In this document: positions 25,821-35,124 of the stretch, piece by piece
Layout: every line of letters begins with the position of its first letter
Position numbering within the stretch: the stretch's first letter is position 1
Assembly (NCBI GenBank): GCA_029260555.1
Contig: JAJDCZ010000039.1
Location: 1 to 53,044 of the forward strand
Source of the DNA: Phycisphaerales bacterium
GTDB taxonomy: Bacteria > Planctomycetota > Phycisphaerae > Phycisphaerales > UBA1924
Reading direction: 5' to 3'
DNA length: 53,044 nucleotides
Translations under genes and position numbers: made by a program
Notes under the pieces: model-generated
The model's input: only the letters and a program-made list of their open reading frames with translations
The model's database searches: none
Told to the model about the DNA's origin: nothing

Positions 25821-28342
25821 GAAGACCCCCCTTCATTTTGAAATACGGTTTTTTTCTCGCAGGTCTCTGGTTTTTTGCGGGAAAAGGTTCGCATCCGAAA
25901 GGCAATGCCGAGCACCGATACGCTGCTGATGGGCATGGCGATGGCAGCAACCAGCGGATTGATGACTCCTGTCACCGCAAACACCACCGCAACAGCGTTG
26001 TATGCCAGCGACACACCCAGACCAAGGCGGATCACTCTCATGGTTCGCAGGGAGCCTTTGGTCAGTTCAAGAATCGGCATCAGCCCCGCGTTTGACAGGT
26101 AGACATCTGAAGCAGCCATGCTTGCTTCAGCGCCGCTATGGACTGCGATGCCGACATCGGCTTCAGCCAGTGCGCCTGCATCGTTGATCCCGTCGCCGAC
26201 CATCACCACTGATGAGCCGATCCGTTTTTCTCGAATCAGTGTGAGTTTGTCTTCGGGTGTCATGCCGCCCCAGCACAACGAATCAGGCACACCGATCTGC
26301 CTGGCGACGGCAGTGACCACCTGTGGATGATCGCCTGAAAGAATGCCCGCTTTCCATCCAGCTGCTGTCAGTTCTTGCACAGCCTGGGCAGCATCCGGGC
26401 GAATGGGGTCACCCAGTTGAGCGATGGCAACGACACAACCATCTCTTGCAACCAGAATCGGCGTCAGCCCCTCATTCAGGCAACGCAGCTGTTCGTCCTT
26501 GATCCATTGGGGGATAACTGCCCCGGCACCTTCAATGAATGCTTCTGAGCCAACCAGGATCTTTGCGTTATCTACCCGGGCACTTACTCCGCCTCCGACG
26601 GACTGTTTCATGTCAGTCACTTCAGGCAGGTGAATCGCATTTTCAGCCAGCCCTCGCACCAGTGCTGATGCGATGGGATGCCGACAGGCCTTTTCGATGG
26701 CTGCAACCGCGAGTTTGGTGCTCTGGTCGCCTTCAAAGCGCACCAGCTTCATGCAGCCTTCGGTGATGGTGCCGGTTTTATCCAGCAGGATCAGTCCGGG
26801 TTGGGCCATGCGCTCAAGTGAATCAGCACCCTTGATGAGTACGCCGCGCCGAGCAGCCCGGCCCATCGCAACCACCATCGCCAGAGGCGTCGCAAGCCCC
26901 AAAGCGCACGGACAACACACAATTAACACCGTCACTGCGACTGACACCGCATGGGAAGGCTCAATCATGAGCCATGCTCCGCCTGCAACTGCTGCAATCA
27001 TTAGCACAACAACCACAAACACGCCTGCGATCCGATCTGCAAGCCTGACGATGGGTGCGCGCCTTTGGGCAGATTCTTCGACCAGCTTCATCAGCCTGCC
27101 CATGCGCGTATCTGCCCCGGTCGCAGTCGCACGAACTTCAACAGGCGATGCCAGATTCACAGCACCCGCAGCAACCGCTGATCCCTGCTCAATTAAAACA
27201 GGCATGGCTTCACCCGTGAGTAGCGACTGGTCTATCTCGCTGATGCCTTGCACCACGATGCCATCGACAGGCACAGAATCACCCGCCAGCACCTGAACCG
27301 TATCGCCAGGTGCGATCGCCTCGATGGGAACCTCCTGCACCTGCGAGCCTGCGATGAGTCTGGCGGTGCCAGGTGTGAGTGTAAAGAGCGCCTCGATCGC
27401 TTCGGCAGCACTGTGCTGCTGCCTGCTCTGGATCGCCCTGCCCACCAGCAGCAGGAAAATAACCGCTGTGAGCGAATCAAAGTAGACCTCGCCGCCGCCG
27501 AGAATGGTGTTGACCGAGCCATATACAAACGCTGCGGACAGGCCGATTGCAATCGGCAGGTCCATGTGAGGCACACGCATTTTAAGCGATGCCATCGCTC
27601 CACGGAAAAACACCCGCCCAGGCCCGATCAACGCAACTGATCCAATGATCAATGAAACCCAGCGCAAGTACGCTTCATGGGCTGCAGCCATTCCTGAGAA
27701 CATCCCGCCATACAACGCAAACGAGATGAGCATGACATTGCCCGCGCATGCCCCAGCAATACCAATGCGAATCAGATTCTTGCGAAACTCAAGACGCTGG
27801 AGCTGACGCTGATGCGACCCCCGCGCGGGATGCACCGGATACCCCAGTGAATCGATCCCTTGGGCGATGTGAGAAAGGCTCGTTTTCTGGTCGATCCAAA
27901 CCACACGAAGCAAGGCTCGCCTGAGTTCCAGTCTGGCGTTGACCACGCCCGGGCAGATCATCGGCAGCTTCTCCAGAAGCCACACACACGCAGCACAATG
28001 CACACCCTGAAGGCGAAACTCACACGAGAGCAACCCTTCACCCGCATCAGAAACATGCATGGCGTGATACGCAGGCGTGTCCATCTCGTGATAGGCCTTG
28101 CCGGTTGATCTGGCTGGCGAGGTTGCTTCAGGATCAATCGCCCGCTTGACCTTGTAATATGATTCCAGCCCGCACCCGTGGATGATCGCATAGGCTGTCT
28201 CACACCCATGACAGCAGAACTGCTCGTCCTGATCCTTGTTGATCAGTGCTGCGGGCACCGGCAGGCTGCAGTGGATGCACACGACACCTTGGATTAGTCT
28301 GGCAGAAGCGTTCGAGATTGTCGAATCATTGGCCATCGGCAT
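25811..28342 (-). CDS. ccoI: cbb3-associated copper P-type ATPase CcoI
   Basis: P1B-type ATPase of 843 residues that moves copper across the inner membrane for cbb3 maturation. In order: a Cys-rich N-terminal ribbon (CIHCSLP...FCCHGCETAYAI), typical of FixI/CcoI; an HMA domain with HCAACVWLLEKLP; eight expected membrane segments including the CPC motif (CCPCALGLATP); the actuator TGEAMP; the phosphorylation site DKTGTITEG; and the hinge VGDGINDAGALAEADVGIA. Start ATG 28342 or 28336; a longer frame to 28381 overlaps the upstream gene more. It overlaps its neighbours on both sides. Confidence 0.94.
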   Translation of the reverse strand: MPMANDSTISNASARLIQGVVCIHCSLPVPAALINKDQDEQFCCHGCETAYAIIHGCGLESYYKVKRAIDPEATSPARSTGKAYHEMDTPAYHAMHVSDAGEGLLSCEFRLQGVHCAACVWLLEKLPMICPGVVNARLELRRALLRVVWIDQKTSLSHIAQGIDSLGYPVHPARGSHQRQLQRLEFRKNLIRIGIAGACAGNVMLISFALYGGMFSGMAAAHEAYLRWVSLIIGSVALIGPGRVFFRGAMASLKMRVPHMDLPIAIGLSAAFVYGSVNTILGGGEVYFDSLTAVIFLLLVGRAIQSRQQHSAAEAIEALFTLTPGTARLIAGSQVQEVPIEAIAPGDTVQVLAGDSVPVDGIVVQGISEIDQSLLTGEAMPVLIEQGSAVAAGAVNLASPVEVRATATGADTRMGRLMKLVEESAQRRAPIVRLADRIAGVFVVVVLMIAAVAGGAWLMIEPSHAVSVAVTVLIVCCPCALGLATPLAMVVAMGRAARRGVLIKGADSLERMAQPGLILLDKTGTITEGCMKLVRFEGDQSTKLAVAAIEKACRHPIASALVRGLAENAIHLPEVTDMKQSVGGGVSARVDNAKILVGSEAFIEGAGAVIPQWIKDEQLRCLNEGLTPILVARDGCVVAIAQLGDPIRPDAAQAVQELTAAGWKAGILSGDHPQVVTAVARQIGVPDSLCWGGMTPEDKLTLIREKRIGSSVVMVGDGINDAGALAEADVGIAVHSGAEASMAASDVYLSNAGLMPILELTKGSLRTMRVIRLGLGVSLAYNAVAVVFAVTGVINPLVAAIAMPISSVSVLGIAFRMRTFSRKKPETCEKKTVFQNEGGSSCR

Positions 28343-29162
28343 TGCAACAAGGAAGTTCTTTCTGGTTGATCGGTTGCACATGAGAATGTGGATCGACCGG
28401 AGTACTTTGATTTGTCATGGCAGCCCCCATTACAGTTCCCATCGCAGGCATCCCCGCCCGATTCACCACCGTAATAATGCCCAGGATCATGATCGCCCCA
28501 GCAGTTGCAACGGGAACCACACGCCCCAGAACGCCTGCGAGTTTTTGCACACCAAGCCCCACACCCACCAGCATCGGCACCGTGCCCAGCCAGAACGCTG
28601 CCATCGTCGCAGCACCTGCCAGGGGACTTCCAGTGCCTGCAGCAGTAATCACAAACGCATAAAGCCAGCCACAGGGCAAAATCGTCGTGAGCAGGCCGAT
28701 CAACAGAGCACGCACAACCGGAGGTCGATGCGATGCGAACTGATGCCCAGATGATGCAAACTTGACAAGTCGTGTGTGAATCGCTTTGGGCAGCGGGAGT
28801 TTTTCAATGCGCACGCCGCTGAGGCGAAGCATGAGAACGGTCCCAAAGAGGATCATCATTCCCCCTGCCAGGATGGCTGCCGCCTGCTGAACCCCAACCA
28901 GCGAGCCTCCAAGATCAAAGGCTGCCCCGATGGTGCCACTGATCGTTCCCATGATCAGATAGACCATCAGCCTGCCGCTGTTATACGAAGCGTGCAGCCA
29001 GAGCCCCGCGAGTTTTGTTTTGACAGAGCGTTTGCCCTTGATGGTCAGATCAGTCGCGCCAACTGCAAAGGACACAAACCCGCCACACATGCCAGCGCAG
29101 TGCAGCGAGCCTACGAGGCTTGCTAAAAAAACGGTCCATAGCAGCGTCCAATGAATCACCAC
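28326..29162 (-). CDS. TauE/SafE (DsbD/UreH-like) membrane protein of the cbb3 cluster
   Basis: Protein of 278 residues with six or seven membrane segments. The first carries the motif SLHCAGMCGGFVSFAVG (CxGMCGG), characteristic of the sulfite exporter TauE/SafE-annotated proteins regularly found between ccoH and ccoI. The C-terminal tail has His and Cys (PHSHV, LPCC). Both features suggest metal, probably copper, handling for oxidase assembly; this is not demonstrated. It starts with GTG (29162 or 29159) after AGGTGGT, and begins five bases after ccoH ends. Confidence 0.82.
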   Translation of the reverse strand: MVIHWTLLWTVFLASLVGSLHCAGMCGGFVSFAVGATDLTIKGKRSVKTKLAGLWLHASYNSGRLMVYLIMGTISGTIGAAFDLGGSLVGVQQAAAILAGGMMILFGTVLMLRLSGVRIEKLPLPKAIHTRLVKFASSGHQFASHRPPVVRALLIGLLTTILPCGWLYAFVITAAGTGSPLAGAATMAAFWLGTVPMLVGVGLGVQKLAGVLGRVVPVATAGAIMILGIITVVNRAGMPAMGTVMGAAMTNQSTPVDPHSHVQPINQKELPCCNADGQ

Positions 29163-29167
29163 ACCAC

Positions 29168-29665
29168 CTATCCGCCTGACGCGGGAATTACAAAGACTCT
29201 TTGCTCATTTGTAAACACATTGCTGTCTTTGCTTGCAGACACGCGGACGGTCCACGCGCCATCAAAGCCAACGGCTAAAGCCGAGATGTAGACGCCGGGC
29301 TCTTTGTTCACAGGCATCAGTTTCAAGCTGGTTCGATGCTTAGCCCGGCCATTGAAAAATACTTCTGCTGAAAGGCTTGCGTCAGACAAAGGCGTGCCTT
29401 GTGCATCCAGAAGTTTCACACGGAGTTCGCCGGAGTTATCCAGCCCGCTGGTCATGCGGATTTTTGCTTCACATGACCAGCCCAGCTTGCGGTTGGTGTT
29501 TTGTTGTCTGGATCGGTCATCCCAATGCACAGCCTTTTCGTAATAGTCAGGTTCGACAGCAAACGAGGGGTCACTGGCAGCAATAAATGCCACCGTCAGG
29601 CCGAACCCTACATGAATCATCAGGACAAGTGTTATTCCAACAGGCCAGAGCCAACCCTTTTTCAT
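29168..29665 (-). CDS. ccoH: cbb3 assembly protein CcoH/FixH
   Basis: Protein of 165 residues from ATG 29665, which has a strong AAGGAGGG site and overlaps the ccoG stop (ATGA). One N-terminal membrane segment (WPVGITLVLMIHVGFGLTVA) is followed by a periplasmic Ig-like domain with the FixH signature VEPDYYEKAVHWDD. CcoH stabilises the cbb3 complex with CcoN. The longer frame to 29722 has no ribosome binding site. Confidence 0.92.
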   Translation of the reverse strand: MKKGWLWPVGITLVLMIHVGFGLTVAFIAASDPSFAVEPDYYEKAVHWDDRSRQQNTNRKLGWSCEAKIRMTSGLDNSGELRVKLLDAQGTPLSDASLSAEVFFNGRAKHRTSLKLMPVNKEPGVYISALAVGFDGAWTVRVSASKDSNVFTNEQRVFVIPASGG

Positions 29666-31170
29666 AATGAACCCTCCTTGGCTGGGCTGACACGAGTGAC
29701 CTCGCTGGGTGATTCCTTCCACGAACCAGCAGGGCCAAGCAGCAAAAAATCAAAGTCACGCGAGTAGGTCAGGCCATCATCAACATGCACGACGATGGGT
29801 CTTCTGCCCCGGCTGGAAAACAACTCTGGAGGCACAACAATCTGAATGGCATCCGTCACAACCTCGCCCGCGCCCACCGTCACTGGATTGCCAGCAGGTG
29901 CCACGATCTGGGCTTCGTTCAGCCTCTTGAGTGTGATCTGATATGACACCGCCGCATCGGTTCGGTTTACAATTTTCACTCGCACCTGGTTGGCAATGTT
30001 GCCCGTCTCAAGAGTTGCAAATGCCGCTCCCATCCCCGCACCACGCAACAGCCATACATCAGCGGTCGCTCGCGTGGCCAGCGTATAAAACAGGCCACCA
30101 AGTAAGACCAAAAGAAAAGCAGGATAAAACAACACTCGAGGTCGAATCAGACGGGTTTGGCCATCCTCAATACGGGCTTGTGAGCTATAGCGGATCAGCC
30201 CGCGAGATCGGCCGATTTTGTCCATGACCACATCACACGCGTCGATGCACTGAGCGCAGCCGATGCACTCCATCTGCAGCCCGCTGCGAATGTCGATCCC
30301 CGTCGGACAGGTCGTGACACACAGCTTGCAATCAATGCAATCACCCTTCTCAGGCTGACTGTCTGCCAGAGGCAGGCTTACATCCTTTGATTGGCGCAGT
30401 TTTCGACCTCGTGGCTCACCCCGTTTGGAGTCGTATGTCACGATCATCGAAAACCGGTCCAGCATCACCGACTGGAACCGGCCATATGGGCATGCGACCA
30501 GGCACACCTGCTCACGGAAAAACGAAAAATCAAACATCATCAGGCCCGTCATTACGATCATGACAACAAACGCCCGAGGATGCTCAAATGGAGGTTCAGT
30601 GATCCAGATTCTGAGTTGGTCGACTCCGACAAAGTATGCCAAGAAAGTATGTGCCAGGTACATCGAGCACAGTAGATACACAACATGTTTTACTGGCTTA
30701 CGCCATCCGCCATGTTTTTTCCGTTTGCCGGGTGAACCTTCAAAGAGCCTTTCGATGGGGCGGTACAAAAACTCCATGTACACCGTCTGTGGGCACGCCC
30801 AACCACACCACACCCGCCCCAGTAAGGCCGTAAGCAAAAAAATCGCTACGAAAACACTCAACATCAACAAGGCAAACGGCAGCGTATCAGTTGGATAAAA
30901 AGTCGTGCCAAAGATATGAAACCGGCGCCCGATCAGATCCAGCAGGATCGCCGGGTAGCCATTGATTTTGATATAAGGCAGCGCAGTAAAAAGCAGAATC
31001 AGTACATACGCGACCACACGCCGGGCGCTGAGAAAACGCCCCGGTGAAACGCGAGGCCTGAGCCATTTTCTGCTTCCATCTTGATTAAGAGTTGAAAGGA
31101 TGGAGCCTTCAACCTCATCAGAAGGCGGTGGCACGCCCGGCTGGTGCGGTTGTGTTACGGTCGAATCCAT
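29662..31170 (-). CDS. ccoG: cbb3 oxidase accessory ferredoxin-like protein CcoG
   Basis: Protein of 502 residues. Four to five membrane segments, with RVWCGWACPQTVYMEFLYRP, a conserved CcoG motif. Two [4Fe-4S] ferredoxin motifs: CIDCKLCVTTCP and CIGCAQCIDACD. A C-terminal Ig-like FixG domain faces the periplasm. CcoG is a cupric reductase required for copper delivery to cbb3 oxidase in characterised bacteria. It lies 26 bases after ccoP ends and overlaps ccoH by four. Confidence 0.94.
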   Translation of the reverse strand: MDSTVTQPHQPGVPPPSDEVEGSILSTLNQDGSRKWLRPRVSPGRFLSARRVVAYVLILLFTALPYIKINGYPAILLDLIGRRFHIFGTTFYPTDTLPFALLMLSVFVAIFLLTALLGRVWCGWACPQTVYMEFLYRPIERLFEGSPGKRKKHGGWRKPVKHVVYLLCSMYLAHTFLAYFVGVDQLRIWITEPPFEHPRAFVVMIVMTGLMMFDFSFFREQVCLVACPYGRFQSVMLDRFSMIVTYDSKRGEPRGRKLRQSKDVSLPLADSQPEKGDCIDCKLCVTTCPTGIDIRSGLQMECIGCAQCIDACDVVMDKIGRSRGLIRYSSQARIEDGQTRLIRPRVLFYPAFLLVLLGGLFYTLATRATADVWLLRGAGMGAAFATLETGNIANQVRVKIVNRTDAAVSYQITLKRLNEAQIVAPAGNPVTVGAGEVVTDAIQIVVPPELFSSRGRRPIVVHVDDGLTYSRDFDFLLLGPAGSWKESPSEVTRVSPAKEGSL

Positions 31171-31195
31171 TCTTTGGTCATCCTGATCAGCAGTT

Positions 31196-31816
31196 TTATC
31201 CCGCTCCGTTGTCGTTTACAGAATCTTCAGGTGCCTGCAGCACGGGCCAGGGATCAATCATCTCGCCCTGCTGTCCCTTGCCGGGCAAGTTTTTGCCCCG
31301 GAGCGATGCGACATAAGAAGCCAACAGCACCACCTTGTTGGGATGCATCTGCTTGCCCCATGCAGGCATGCCCTTGGCAACCGCACCCTCGCTGATCATT
31401 TTGTAAATGTCCTCTGGAGTCTTGATGTTGATGAAATAATCATCCGTCAGATTCGGACCCACGACACCTTCGCCATTGGCACCATGACAGGAAATACATT
31501 TACCTGCAAACCACGCAGCGGCTGCGGTCAGCCACTTCTCATCCGTGGCATAACGCATGATCGTCTGCTCATCGCCTGTCAGCTCACCCATGTCTCCAAA
31601 GGTTGCTTCCAGTGCGCGAGATTGATCCGCAGCCAGTTTGTCGTAGACATTCCAGCCCATGGGGCTGAAGTGCCAGAACACCACATAGAAGATGGCAAAG
31701 AGAATCGTTCCGAAAAAGATCATGTGCCACCAACCCGGAGTGGGGTTGTCATATTCACGGATGCCGTCATACTCGTGGTTCAGAAGCGGATCCAGTTCCT
31801 TATTCCTCTGACTCAT
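31196..31816 (-). CDS. ccoP: cbb3 oxidase cytochrome c subunit CcoP, single-heme form
   Basis: Protein of 206 residues. The N-terminal FixP domain has YDGIREYDNPTPGWWHMIFF followed by one membrane segment (FGTILFAIFYVVFWHF) and one cytochrome c domain with a single heme site CISCH (GKCISCHGANGEG) and axial Met in KGMPAWGKQM. Proteobacterial CcoP has two heme domains and about 300 residues, so one heme is missing here. The C-terminus (LPGKGQQGEMID) is complete, so this is not truncation by a nonsense change. It overlaps ccoQ by four bases. Confidence 0.93.
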   Translation of the reverse strand: MSQRNKELDPLLNHEYDGIREYDNPTPGWWHMIFFGTILFAIFYVVFWHFSPMGWNVYDKLAADQSRALEATFGDMGELTGDEQTIMRYATDEKWLTAAAAWFAGKCISCHGANGEGVVGPNLTDDYFINIKTPEDIYKMISEGAVAKGMPAWGKQMHPNKVVLLASYVASLRGKNLPGKGQQGEMIDPWPVLQAPEDSVNDNGAG

Positions 31817-32022
31817 GCTACCGTTTCCTTGCTTGCTGATTGTGTGTTTGGGGTTACGACTGAATCCATCATGGGAATCATTGCTGCGTCACGCGCTTCT
31901 TCTTTTTTCATCTTGAATATCACGCGATACAAGATGAGCAGGAATACGCCAATAAAGATGACCATCGCAGCCTTGGGGTACGCTGCCAGATCCATGTTTC
32001 CGATCAGATCACTCAGGCTCAT
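31813..32022 (-). CDS. ccoQ: cbb3 oxidase small subunit CcoQ
   Basis: Protein of 69 residues with one membrane segment ([19 protein letters not shown]) followed by charged [11 protein letters not shown], the usual CcoQ/FixQ layout. It overlaps ccoNO upstream and ccoP downstream by ATGA. The assignment rests mainly on topology and position. Confidence 0.85.
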   Translation of the reverse strand: MSLSDLIGNMDLAAYPKAAMVIFIGVFLLILYRVIFKMKKEEARDAAMIPMMDSVVTPNTQSASKETVA

Positions 32023-34286
32023 GGCGCACCTCCGTTTTCATCAGCTGCAGGCGCGGGCTTGGAGATATCAGTGCCCAGCCTCTGCAGATACGCCACCAGC
32101 GCGATGATCTTCTTGCCTTCAAGATCCGTATAGCCACCCTGGGCGATCAACTCCTCAGAGATCTGTCGGGCCTGCTCGCGTGCCATGTCTGGTGCGTTGC
32201 TAACCGCATCTCCATAAGGCACACCGAGCAATGCCATGACTCGCACTCTGCTTGCAATGCCTTCAAAATCCAGATCCTGATCCAGTAGCCAGGGATATGC
32301 AGGCATGACGCTCTTGAGGTTGATCACGCGCGGGTTTTCCATATGTCGAACCTGCCAGTCGTGTGAATACTTGCCACCCACACGGTGCAGATCCGGGCCA
32401 ATACGCCGGCTGCCCCACTGGAACGGATAGTCATACACAAACTCGCCTGGCTTGGAGTATTCGCCATAGCGCTCAGTTTCGTGGAATAGAGGTCGAACCA
32501 TCTGTGAGTGACAGTTGTAACAACCCTCTGCAATATAAATATCCCGGCCTGCAAGTTCCAAAGGCGTATAAGGCTGCACCGACGCAATCGTTGGCACATT
32601 GGACTTGATCAGGAAGGTCGGAATGATCTCAAGCAGTGAACCAATCAACACCGCAATGGTCACCCAAACTGTGAACTTGATCGGCAGCCGTTCCCACTTT
32701 CGATGCCAGACAACATTTGTCAGTGCTTCAAGCCTGCGCCCAAAGCCAACATTCGTTTCAAGAACAGACTCAGGACCCTTGGGATCAACATACTTCTTGG
32801 CCAGTGCCGGGAAGCTTTGCACAGGCTCTTCATAGGTCTTAGGCCTCATCATCCAAGTCTTGATGACATTGAACGCCATGAGCAGCGTAGCAACCAGGAA
32901 CACCGTGCCGCCCACAGCACGAACCCAGTAGAACGGCATCAGCCTGGAAACTGTTTCCACAAAGTCCGGGTACTGCAGGTTTCCGGTTTGATCAAACGCA
33001 CGCCACATCAGGCCTTGCGTCAGACCAGCAGCATAGATCGAAATCACATACAGCAGGATTCCGATCGTTCCAGCCCAGAAATGGATCTCGGTGAGCTTGC
33101 TGCTCCACATCTTGCCGGTCTGGAACAGTCTGGGTGTGAGCCAGTAGACCATGCCGAAGATCATGAACGCATTCCAGCCCAGCGTGCCTGAATGCACATG
33201 GGCAATTGTCCAGTCGGTGTAGTGACTCAGCGAGTTCACGGTCTTGATACTCAGGAGTGGGCCTTCAAAGGTGGACATGCCATAGAAGGTGATCGCTACG
33301 ACAAAGAACTTGAGCACCGGGTCTGCTGCGACCTTGTGCCAGGCACCACGAAGCGTCATAAGCCCGTTGATCATCCCGCCCCAGCTGGGCATCCAGAGCA
33401 TGACTGAGAAGACCATGCCCAAAGTCGAAGCCCACATGGGAAGGGCTGTGTAATGCAGATGGTGAGGGCCAGCCCATATATAGATGAACACCAGCGACCA
33501 GAAGTGAATAATGCTCAGGCGGTACGAATACACGGGTCTGCCCGCAGCCTTGGGAAGAAAGTAGTACATCATGCCCAGGAAGGGCGTGGTGAGGAAGAAT
33601 GCCACCGCGTTATGCCCATACCACCACTGCATGAGTGCATCTTGCACACCCGCATAGATGCTGTAGCTCTTGGTTGCACTGGCAGGGATCGACAGGTTGT
33701 TGAAGATATAAAGGATGGCGATCGTGACGATGGTCGCGATATAGAACCAGAGCGCGACATACATGTGTCGCTCACGCCTTTTGATCAGCGTGCCGATGAA
33801 GTTCACCGCAAAGACGACCCAGATCAGGACCACTGCAATATCAATGGGCCATTCGAGTTCTGCGTATTCCTTGGATTGTGTGATGCCAAGGGGGAGTGTG
33901 AGGGCTGCGGACACGATGATTCCCTGCCAGCCCCAGAAGTGCACTCGCGAGAGTTTGTCTGAGAACATGCGTGTTTTGCAAAGCCGCTGCGTGGAGTAAT
34001 AGATAGCGGTGAAGAAGCCGTTGCCTGCGAACGCGAAAATGGCAGCGTTCGTGTGCAATGGGCGAAGCCGGCCAAACGAAAGCCAAGGCAGATCCATCGA
34101 GATTTTGGGAAACGCCAGTTCAAAGGCAATGATGACTCCCACCAACATTCCGACTACGCCCCACAGGATGGTCGCAGCCATGAACTTGCGAGAGATGTCG
34201 TCATCGTATTTAAACTGCTCCATAGGCCCCTCCGTGGGATCTGCTTCCAGAGTTGCTGACGCGTCTGAGTTTGATTCTGTATTCAT
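32019..34286 (-). CDS. ccoNO: Fused cbb3 oxidase subunits I and II (CcoN-CcoO)
   Basis: Protein of 755 residues that joins the catalytic heme-copper subunit and the mono-heme cytochrome c subunit. The CcoN half has its ligands: His in [13 protein letters not shown], the CuB site [10 protein letters not shown], the cross-linked Tyr/His helix ([11 protein letters not shown]), GPHHLHY, and the last His pair in [12 protein letters not shown]. The linker from about 540 leads to a membrane anchor and the CcoO half, with heme site [11 protein letters not shown] and the family motif [18 protein letters not shown], axial Met in KSVMPAYPW. This is the O2-reducing, proton-pumping core for low oxygen. 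ATG 34286 follows AGGGA; a longer frame reaches 34358. Confidence 0.95.
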   Translation of the reverse strand: MNTESNSDASATLEADPTEGPMEQFKYDDDISRKFMAATILWGVVGMLVGVIIAFELAFPKISMDLPWLSFGRLRPLHTNAAIFAFAGNGFFTAIYYSTQRLCKTRMFSDKLSRVHFWGWQGIIVSAALTLPLGITQSKEYAELEWPIDIAVVLIWVVFAVNFIGTLIKRRERHMYVALWFYIATIVTIAILYIFNNLSIPASATKSYSIYAGVQDALMQWWYGHNAVAFFLTTPFLGMMYYFLPKAAGRPVYSYRLSIIHFWSLVFIYIWAGPHHLHYTALPMWASTLGMVFSVMLWMPSWGGMINGLMTLRGAWHKVAADPVLKFFVVAITFYGMSTFEGPLLSIKTVNSLSHYTDWTIAHVHSGTLGWNAFMIFGMVYWLTPRLFQTGKMWSSKLTEIHFWAGTIGILLYVISIYAAGLTQGLMWRAFDQTGNLQYPDFVETVSRLMPFYWVRAVGGTVFLVATLLMAFNVIKTWMMRPKTYEEPVQSFPALAKKYVDPKGPESVLETNVGFGRRLEALTNVVWHRKWERLPIKFTVWVTIAVLIGSLLEIIPTFLIKSNVPTIASVQPYTPLELAGRDIYIAEGCYNCHSQMVRPLFHETERYGEYSKPGEFVYDYPFQWGSRRIGPDLHRVGGKYSHDWQVRHMENPRVINLKSVMPAYPWLLDQDLDFEGIASRVRVMALLGVPYGDAVSNAPDMAREQARQISEELIAQGGYTDLEGKKIIALVAYLQRLGTDISKPAPAADENGGAP

Positions 34287-34337
34287 GCTGATTCCCTGAA
34301 CTTGATCCCCAGCTTTTGTATAAACCAGTTCTGGATC

Positions 34338-34371
34338 ATTATATCTAAAGAAGGACACACTTTACCGTGTC
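34338..34371 (-). promoter_or_regulatory. Candidate cbb3 operon promoter with dyad at -35
   Basis: On the minus strand a perfect TATAAT lies at 34343-34338, about 52 bases before the ccoNO start. There is no good -35 hexamer at 16-18 bases. Instead an inverted repeat GACAC-N8-GTGTC (34354-34358 / 34367-34371) covers that position. A strong -10 with a weak -35 and a dyad is what an activator-dependent promoter looks like. Start site not mapped. Confidence 0.5.
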
Positions 34372-34382
34372 AGCAAGATTCA

Positions 34383-34420
34383 GACAAATTGGTACTCAAA
34401 TAAAACTTGAGCAATTTGTC
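34383..34420. promoter_or_regulatory. Long inverted repeat upstream of the cbb3 operon
   Basis: GACAAATTG (34383-34391) pairs perfectly with CAATTTGTC (34412-34420). Inside, CTCAA (34395-34399) pairs with TTGAG (34407-34411) around a 7-base loop. No T-run follows on either strand, so a terminator is unlikely. Its centre is about 70 bases upstream of the start site implied by the TATAAT box. It could be an operator for ccoNO or act on rpsP in the other direction. It is not an FNR box (TTGAT-N4-ATCAA). Confidence 0.5.
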
Positions 34421-34702
34421 CATCATTCCCGGGTTATCGGATCTGGCGTGTCAGAATCATGAGCTTTGAGGCGATTTGCTCAGTTTCAGCCTGTTCTGGT
34501 GGGTGGATTCGATGATCTGAATCTGAGGCGTGTGCAACACTTGTCGGCTGGGTTGGCGTGCCTACACTTCCGGGCTTGTCAGTGGGACAGGCTGCCGATG
34601 CAGGTATGGATACAGGTTACAGGAATGCCCCCGCAACCCTCTAAATGGGTTAACAGGGGTAATTTGGCTGAGGATCAACCCTCAGCGATCGGGAGATCAG
34701 GC
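34421..34702 (+). promoter_or_regulatory. Long structured leader of rpsP
   Basis: No gene lies here. Two hairpins stand just before rpsP. The first is CCCC...AACCC/GGGTT...GGGG (34628-34659), a stem within a stem. The second is a perfect 7-bp GCTGAGG/CCTCAGC (34667-34673 / 34680-34686) ending four bases before the Shine-Dalgarno GGGAG. The second hairpin could mask or expose that site, so translational control of rpsP is possible. Not a match to any riboswitch I recognise. Confidence 0.4.
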
Positions 34703-35047
34703 GTGGTTCGGATCAGAATGCAGCGCATGGGCAGGACACATCGTCCTTTTTACCGCATTAATGCCGTGGATTCTCACAATCCCCGCGACGGTCGCGTCAT
34801 CGAAAGGCTCGGCTGGTACGACCCCATCACCACAGATAACAAGGTCGAACTCAACGAAGAGCGCATCAAATACTGGCTCAGCGTTGGTGCCCAGCCCAGC
34901 GACACCGTTCGCGACATGCTCGGCCACCGAGACCTCCTTCCCGCCAAAGCCAAAGCCAAGTGGGAATCTGATCGCAAAACAGCTCGCGAGCGTGTTGAAA
35001 CCAAAAAAGCTGCTGAAGCTGCAGCATCTGAAGAATCTTCAGACTGA
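34703..35047 (+). CDS. rpsP: 30S ribosomal protein bS16
   Basis: Protein of 114 residues. GTG 34703 is the start: GGGAG sits seven bases upstream, and the family N-terminus (VVRIRMQRMGRTHRPFYRI) begins exactly there. In-frame ATGs after it would cut the first strand. The core continues VDSHNPRDGRVIERLGWYDP and LSVGAQPSDTVRDMLG. A Lys/Ala/Glu-rich tail (KKAAEAAASEESSD) extends it beyond the E. coli protein. It heads the rpsP-trmD-rplS group, from which rimM is missing. Confidence 0.95.
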   Translation: MVRIRMQRMGRTHRPFYRINAVDSHNPRDGRVIERLGWYDPITTDNKVELNEERIKYWLSVGAQPSDTVRDMLGHRDLLPAKAKAKWESDRKTARERVETKKAAEAAASEESSD

Positions 35048-35077
35048 CGCAGCCCGTTTCAAAATGTCATTTCAAGG

Positions 35078-35108
35078 ACCCAGTCTGGAACAGGCTGGGT
35101 TGTTTTTT
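35078..35108 (+). terminator. Intrinsic terminator between rpsP and trmD
   Basis: A 10-bp stem, ACCCAGTCTG (35078-35087) / CAGGCTGGGT (35091-35100), with one G-T pair and a GAA loop, followed by TGTTTTTT. It lies 17 bases before the trmD GTG. It should separate or attenuate two genes that are usually co-transcribed. Confidence 0.85.
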
Positions 35109-35124
35109 GCGCCAATGATCCCAA

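Noticed and set aside
33453..33962. 169-codon plus-strand frame inside the oxidase gene
   Set aside because: Antisense shadow of ccoNO; composition is His/Asp/Arg-rich nonsense.
34383..34420. FNR/ANR box upstream of ccoNO
   Set aside because: The half sites are CTCAA/TTGAG with a 7-base spacer, not TTGAT-N4-ATCAA; kept only as an unassigned dyad.
34560..34660. SRP RNA or riboswitch upstream of rpsP
   Set aside because: The conserved SRP tetraloop region (GGAAGGAAGCAGC type) is absent, and no known riboswitch core could be matched.
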